Shown: positions 60,055 to 64,000 of the stretch, piece by piece
Position numbering within the stretch: position 1 is the first letter of the stretch
How the letters are laid out: each line of letters starts with the position of its first letter
Assembly (NCBI GenBank): GCA_036971715.1
Contig: JAVHJL010000003.1
Location: 930,001-994,000, forward strand
Reading direction: 5' to 3'
DNA: 64,000 nt
Source of the DNA: Arthrobotrys musiformis
Taxonomy: Eukaryota > Ascomycota > Orbiliomycetes > Orbiliales > Orbiliaceae
Position numbers and translations under genes: made by a program
Notes under the pieces: generated by a model
Told to the model about the DNA's origin: nothing
Seen by the model: the letters and a program-made list of their open reading frames with translations, nothing else
The model's database searches: none

Positions 60055-63000
60055 ATGCCAAATCGGAAGGACTATACCATTGGATGGATCAGTGCAATAG
60101 AGTGCGAGTACATCGCTGGAAAGGCATTCCTCGATGCGGAACACCCAATCCCTGACGATTTACCAGTGAACGATAACAACGTCTATACTTTGGGCGAAAT
60201 CGGAAAACACAATGTTGTTATCGCTACTCTACCCTCTGGGCAGTACGGTATATCTTCTGCGACCGCGGTTGTGAAGGATATGCTGCATAGTTTTCCGAAC
60301 ATCAGAATCGGTTTGATGGTTGGCGTTGGAGGTGGTGCGCCACTATATTTGCCGGATGCAGACGAACAAGATATACGCCTTGGTGACATCGTCGTCAGCA
60401 AGCCTATAGATGGACAAAGCGGCGTGATTCAATACGACTTTGGTAAAAATATCCAAAACCAAGAATTTAAACTTACGGGCTTCTTGAATCAGCCGCCCCC
60501 GCTTTTACTTGCTGCGATTACTGGACTTTCATCTCAATATGCAATGAATCTGCATGGAAATGGACTGAATGGATGTATCGACAGCGTTCTGGATAAGTAC
60601 CCTGGTCTGAAAAAAGACTATCAACGGCCGGACTTAGTCAGTGATAAACTGTACCGGGCTCAGGTTACTCACCCAGCCCATGCGACGACGGGTGCAAGTT
60701 GCGCGACATTATGTGGGGACGATCCATCAAAGTTAGTGCAACGACCTGAGCGACCTGAAGCTGGGACCCCGTAATTCACTACGGTTTAGTCGCTTCAGCA
60801 AATAAACTTATGAAAGATGCTGTGGCACGAGATTAACTTGCGATGAAACACAAGATTCTCTGTTTCGAGATGGAGGCAGCGGGAATCATGAATCAATTCC
60901 CTTGTCTTGTTATTCGAGGGATATGCGACTACTCGGATTCACATAAAAACAAAAAGTGGCAAGGGTACGCAGCTATGGCGGCAGCTGCGTATGCCAGTGA
61001 CCTTATTAAGAAGATATCTCCCCGTAAAGTCGAGGTGGAGAAGAAGATTATTGAGATTTCCCAGATTTCCAAGATTTTATCCTCCAGTAAGTTATCCCAC
61101 CAATCGACCGGAGCTGGCCTCCATTCGTGAGAGATACACGAGACTACCCAAGGCCAATTGGTACGAGACAAAGTTAATTTTGCTTTTGGATCCGGTCTCT
61201 TAATATAATTATTGCTATGCTAGTATACTAACTAAATTCAAGTCAGCCAGGATGCAAATGAAATACGTAGCAATGTCGAGGATATACGTCAGGACATCGA
61301 TTATTTAATATCAAGAGAAGGACAAGCGACGATGCGCAGTTGGATTTCACCACCCGATCCTTCAACGAACTATAACGCCGCTCTTAGGGAGCACCAACCG
61401 GGTTCAGGCCTTTGGTTTCTTGAAGGCCCCACCTTCACAGAATGGAAGACCCAAAGGAATTCTTTGTTATGGCTTCATGTTATTCCAGGCTGCGGTAAAA
61501 CGGTACTCAGCTCCATTATTATTACGCATTTAAAGCAAATATACCCCCGCCGACTTTTATACTTTTTCTTTGACTACAAAGATATCAACAAACAATCTTT
61601 GGAGAAGATGCTCCGCAGTCTCATTAGCCAGCTCTACCACCAATTCGTTGAAGACAGCTCAAGGATACTAGAGGCTCTTTTTGCTTCCTGTAACGGCGGG
61701 AAGGACCAACCAGCCTGCCGCTCACTATGGGAAGCCTTTTCGTCGATGGTAGAGAGGATTGGGGAGATTTGGTTGGTTTTGGATGCGCTTGACGAGTGCG
61801 GTATAAGGAAGAGAAAAGAGTTGCTCTCCTGGATACAAGACATTACCACAGATTCAGAATCTCGGAATATTCATCTCCTTATTACAAGCCGGCGAGAAAC
61901 AGATATCGCATCGGTAGTGGAAAAATGTACTGCTCGATGCGGAATTCTACACATCAAAAGCGACCTTATTAGCGAAGACATCAATGCTTACATCAAATTT
62001 CGGGTTCAGGAAGACGCTGAATTTAGTCGATGGCGCGATCACACCACTACGGAACATAATAGGGTATTGATAGAAAAAACCCTTTCTAACAAATCCAATG
62101 GAATGTAAGATATCCTCTTTTTCAATCTGGAGTACGCCGTTAATCGGGATACGTCTCGCTAACGATCGATCAATTAACAGGTTTAGGTGGGCTAAATGCC
62201 AGCTAGACGTTCTCGGGGATTGTCTAGACCCCCAAAGCCTCCATGCGGCTCTTGAATCTCTACCTGAAACTCTAGAGGAAACCTACGCGAGGATCCTTCG
62301 AAACATACCAAGCCAATACAAACAGAAAGCCATGATGATCCTTCAATTCCTTACATATTCCCCAGTTCCACTAAGAGTCGAGCAAATTGTTGACGCACTA
62401 GCGGTCAATACGAATGCGCAACATTACTTCGACCCTAGTGATAGGATGCCCTGTCCAGATGAGATACTCTGCTACTGCCCTGGCCTAGTGGTCATGGGGT
62501 CTTCTTACGGCAAGCAGTGGTTGCAATTGGCGCATTTATCTGTCAGGGAATATCTGGTTTCACAACGACTTGATTCCGTTGATCTTCAAATATCACGCAG
62601 TCTTGAGCCAGTCAACGCTAATACAGACATCGCGAAGGTCTGTCTTGCCTATTTAATAGTGGCTTCGGGTCCGAGCGCTTCTTCAGTTGATGACGTTTCC
62701 ACACAATACCCATTTGCGAGTTACTGCGCCGATTATTGGGCAACCTTCGTTAAGATAGCTGGGGAGGCGGATGAAGGATTGGTCGATTTAATTGTACAGC
62801 TCCTCGGCAATCAAGAATTGTACCTGAAGTCTCGCGAATTCGAATACGGTCGCGGGATATACCACAAAAAGCAGGGCAATATAACGTTACGGTACGCCTG
62901 GAAAATGGGTCTAAAAAAGTCGACGGAGCGTCTATTACGTCAAAGCAAGGATATTGACCATGGCTGCGTCGATACGCTTATTACAGCGATACGACAGGGC

Positions 63001-64000
63001 GACGAGCATACCGTAAATTTGCGTTTAGGCCGCGGTAATAGTGGCTGGGAATACAGTGGCTGTGTGCTTAATGTGATTAATGGGCTAGAGTTTGAGGACT
63101 TGCACCATCTGGCCCTTCTGGGGTCGCTCTTAGACAGCTGTAGATGCGACGGCGTCCGGATAAACCAGACCGATGCTCTTCGCAAAGCATCAACCGCCGG
63201 TAGCTATCGAATTGTAAAGCTCCTTCTGGAGAGAGGCGCCGACGCTAATCGTTCTGAAGTATCCTCTAATACTCCTATTAGCGTGGCGACAAGGGGGGGC
63301 CACTTTGATGTCGTAAAGTTACTCTTGGACCACAATGCCGACGCTGATGGGACACACAAGGCTTACTGGCAACCCGAAAGCCCCCTTACAATAGCATCAT
63401 ATCAGGGCTACTCAAACATTGCCAAACAGCTCTTAGATCACGGCGCTAACGTTAACGGGATCTACCCCAGCTGCAACCCCATAGTTAGAGCGTCGTCTCA
63501 CGGCCACTATGCCATTGTTGAAATGCTTTTAGACCACGGCGCCAATGCCAACGGAATTGGGAAGTTCTACGGACACCCTCTTGTTGAGGCTTCGGTCCGA
63601 GGTTATCACGCTATCGTTAAGCTGCTCTTAGATCGCGGTGCTGATTTTGACGTGAGTCGCGAGCCCTATGGCACCGCGCTTTGTGCTGCGGCAAGCAAAG
63701 GTGATTTCATTGCTACGGAAGCGCTCCTACGCAAAGGCTGTAAGGACAGCATCAACAAATATTCTAAAACATATGATAGTGCACTGGTTGCCGCTTCGCG
63801 AGAAGGTTATCTTAGGATCGTGGAGATACTATTAGAGAGCGGCGCTAGTATTGAGACAGACGGAGGAATTTACGGCAGCGCGCTGGTTGCTGCGTCACGT
63901 GGAGGGCATCAAGCTATTGTGGAAGTGCTACTAAAGAATGGTGCTGACATTGAAGCGGGAGAAGGATACTATGGTAGTGCCCTTTGTGCAGCATCGTTTG
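60055..64000 (+). pseudogene. NLR receptor gene: PNP_UDP - NACHT - ankyrin repeats, 5' part, disrupted
   Basis: This is a fungal STAND receptor cut by the window edge. Domain order: a nucleoside phosphorylase-like (PNP_UDP) N-terminus from 60055 ([69 protein letters not shown]); an intron 61087-61242; the NACHT core with a Walker A HVIPGCGKTVLSS (near 61490) and Walker B WLVLDALDECG (near 61770); an intron 62105-62180; a helical region; and ankyrin repeats from about 63190. In related receptors the NACHT oligomerises on ligand binding and the N-terminal enzyme is the effector. Two lesions break the PNP domain: one base missing before 60771, making a stop at 60772-60774, and a TAA at 60834-60836 in the restored frame. 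No GT-AG intron removes them in frame. Everything downstream stays open to the edge, so the damage looks recent, or the ATG at 60843 or later gives an effector-less NLR. Confidence 0.72.
63190..64000 (+). repeat. ankyrin repeat array of the NLR gene
   Basis: About eight 33-35 residue ankyrin units follow one another, with the conserved pattern A-x2-G-[HY]-x2-IV-x2-LL-x2-GA (IVKLLLERGADANR, IVEMLLDHGANANG, IVEILLESGASIET, IVEVLLKNGADIEA). The last two are closest to each other (shared YGSAL-AAS-GG). The array continues past the right edge, so total repeat number is unknown. Confidence 0.9.

Noticed and set aside
60770..60856. Intron removing the stops in the NLR N-terminal domain
   Set aside because: A GTAATT...ACAAG segment exists but joins the exons out of phase and would delete a conserved block, so the lesions are taken as real.
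1..64000. CRISPR arrays, rRNA, tRNA genes and intact transposons
   Set aside because: I looked for regularly spaced repeats, B boxes with partners, and reverse transcriptase or transposase motifs on both strands and saw none that hold up.

Overview
The window is nuclear DNA of a filamentous ascomycete (Pezizomycotina). Reasons: most genes are split by 50-210 base introns with GT donors, CTAAC/CTGAC-type branch sites and AG acceptors; the proteins are eukaryotic housekeeping enzymes with fungal features; and one end carries a fungal NLR (STAND) receptor gene. High intron density, three F-box genes and very short exons would fit an early-diverging class such as Orbiliomycetes or Pezizomycetes, but the sequence alone does not settle the class. 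I found no tRNA, rRNA, CRISPR array or intact transposon.

Layout. 1-4.1 kb is gene-free, AT-rich and decayed, with microsatellites and a possible relic of the zinc-finger family found next to it. 4.2-9.0 kb holds two paralogous C2H2 zinc-finger genes. 10.4-15.4 kb holds ORC6, then two divergent F-box genes, the second apparently frameshifted. 16.0-18.3 kb has a small unknown protein and a small secreted protein. 18.7-22.8 kb is a six-exon Est1/Smg7-like gene. From 23.9 to 36.8 kb everything is on the minus strand: adenosine kinase, an unknown protein whose putative beta-sandwich is split by a long acidic insert, the SUMO-activating subunit AOS1, and a 12-exon class V myosin. 36.8-43.4 kb is gene-poor with one unknown minus-strand gene.

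43.4-56.2 kb is a compact housekeeping block: NAP1, 3-phosphoglycerate dehydrogenase, succinyl-CoA ligase alpha, AP-2 mu, ALG7 (minus strand) and NDUFA12. 56.2-64 kb is accessory again: a third F-box gene, a 95-residue protein with 19 cysteines, and the 5' part of a PNP_UDP-NACHT-ankyrin NLR whose N-terminal domain carries a frameshift and a stop. The NLR runs off the right edge.

The core genes cover DNA replication licensing, RNA decay or telomere work, purine salvage, SUMO activation, actin-based transport, chromatin assembly, serine synthesis, TCA cycle, endocytosis, N-glycosylation and complex I. They do not form a pathway. The accessory flanks (zinc fingers, F-box proteins, Cys-rich peptide, NLR) are where lineage-specific biology is most likely. 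Exon borders were placed by eye; nearly all multi-exon models were checked for reading-frame closure, but none has transcript support.
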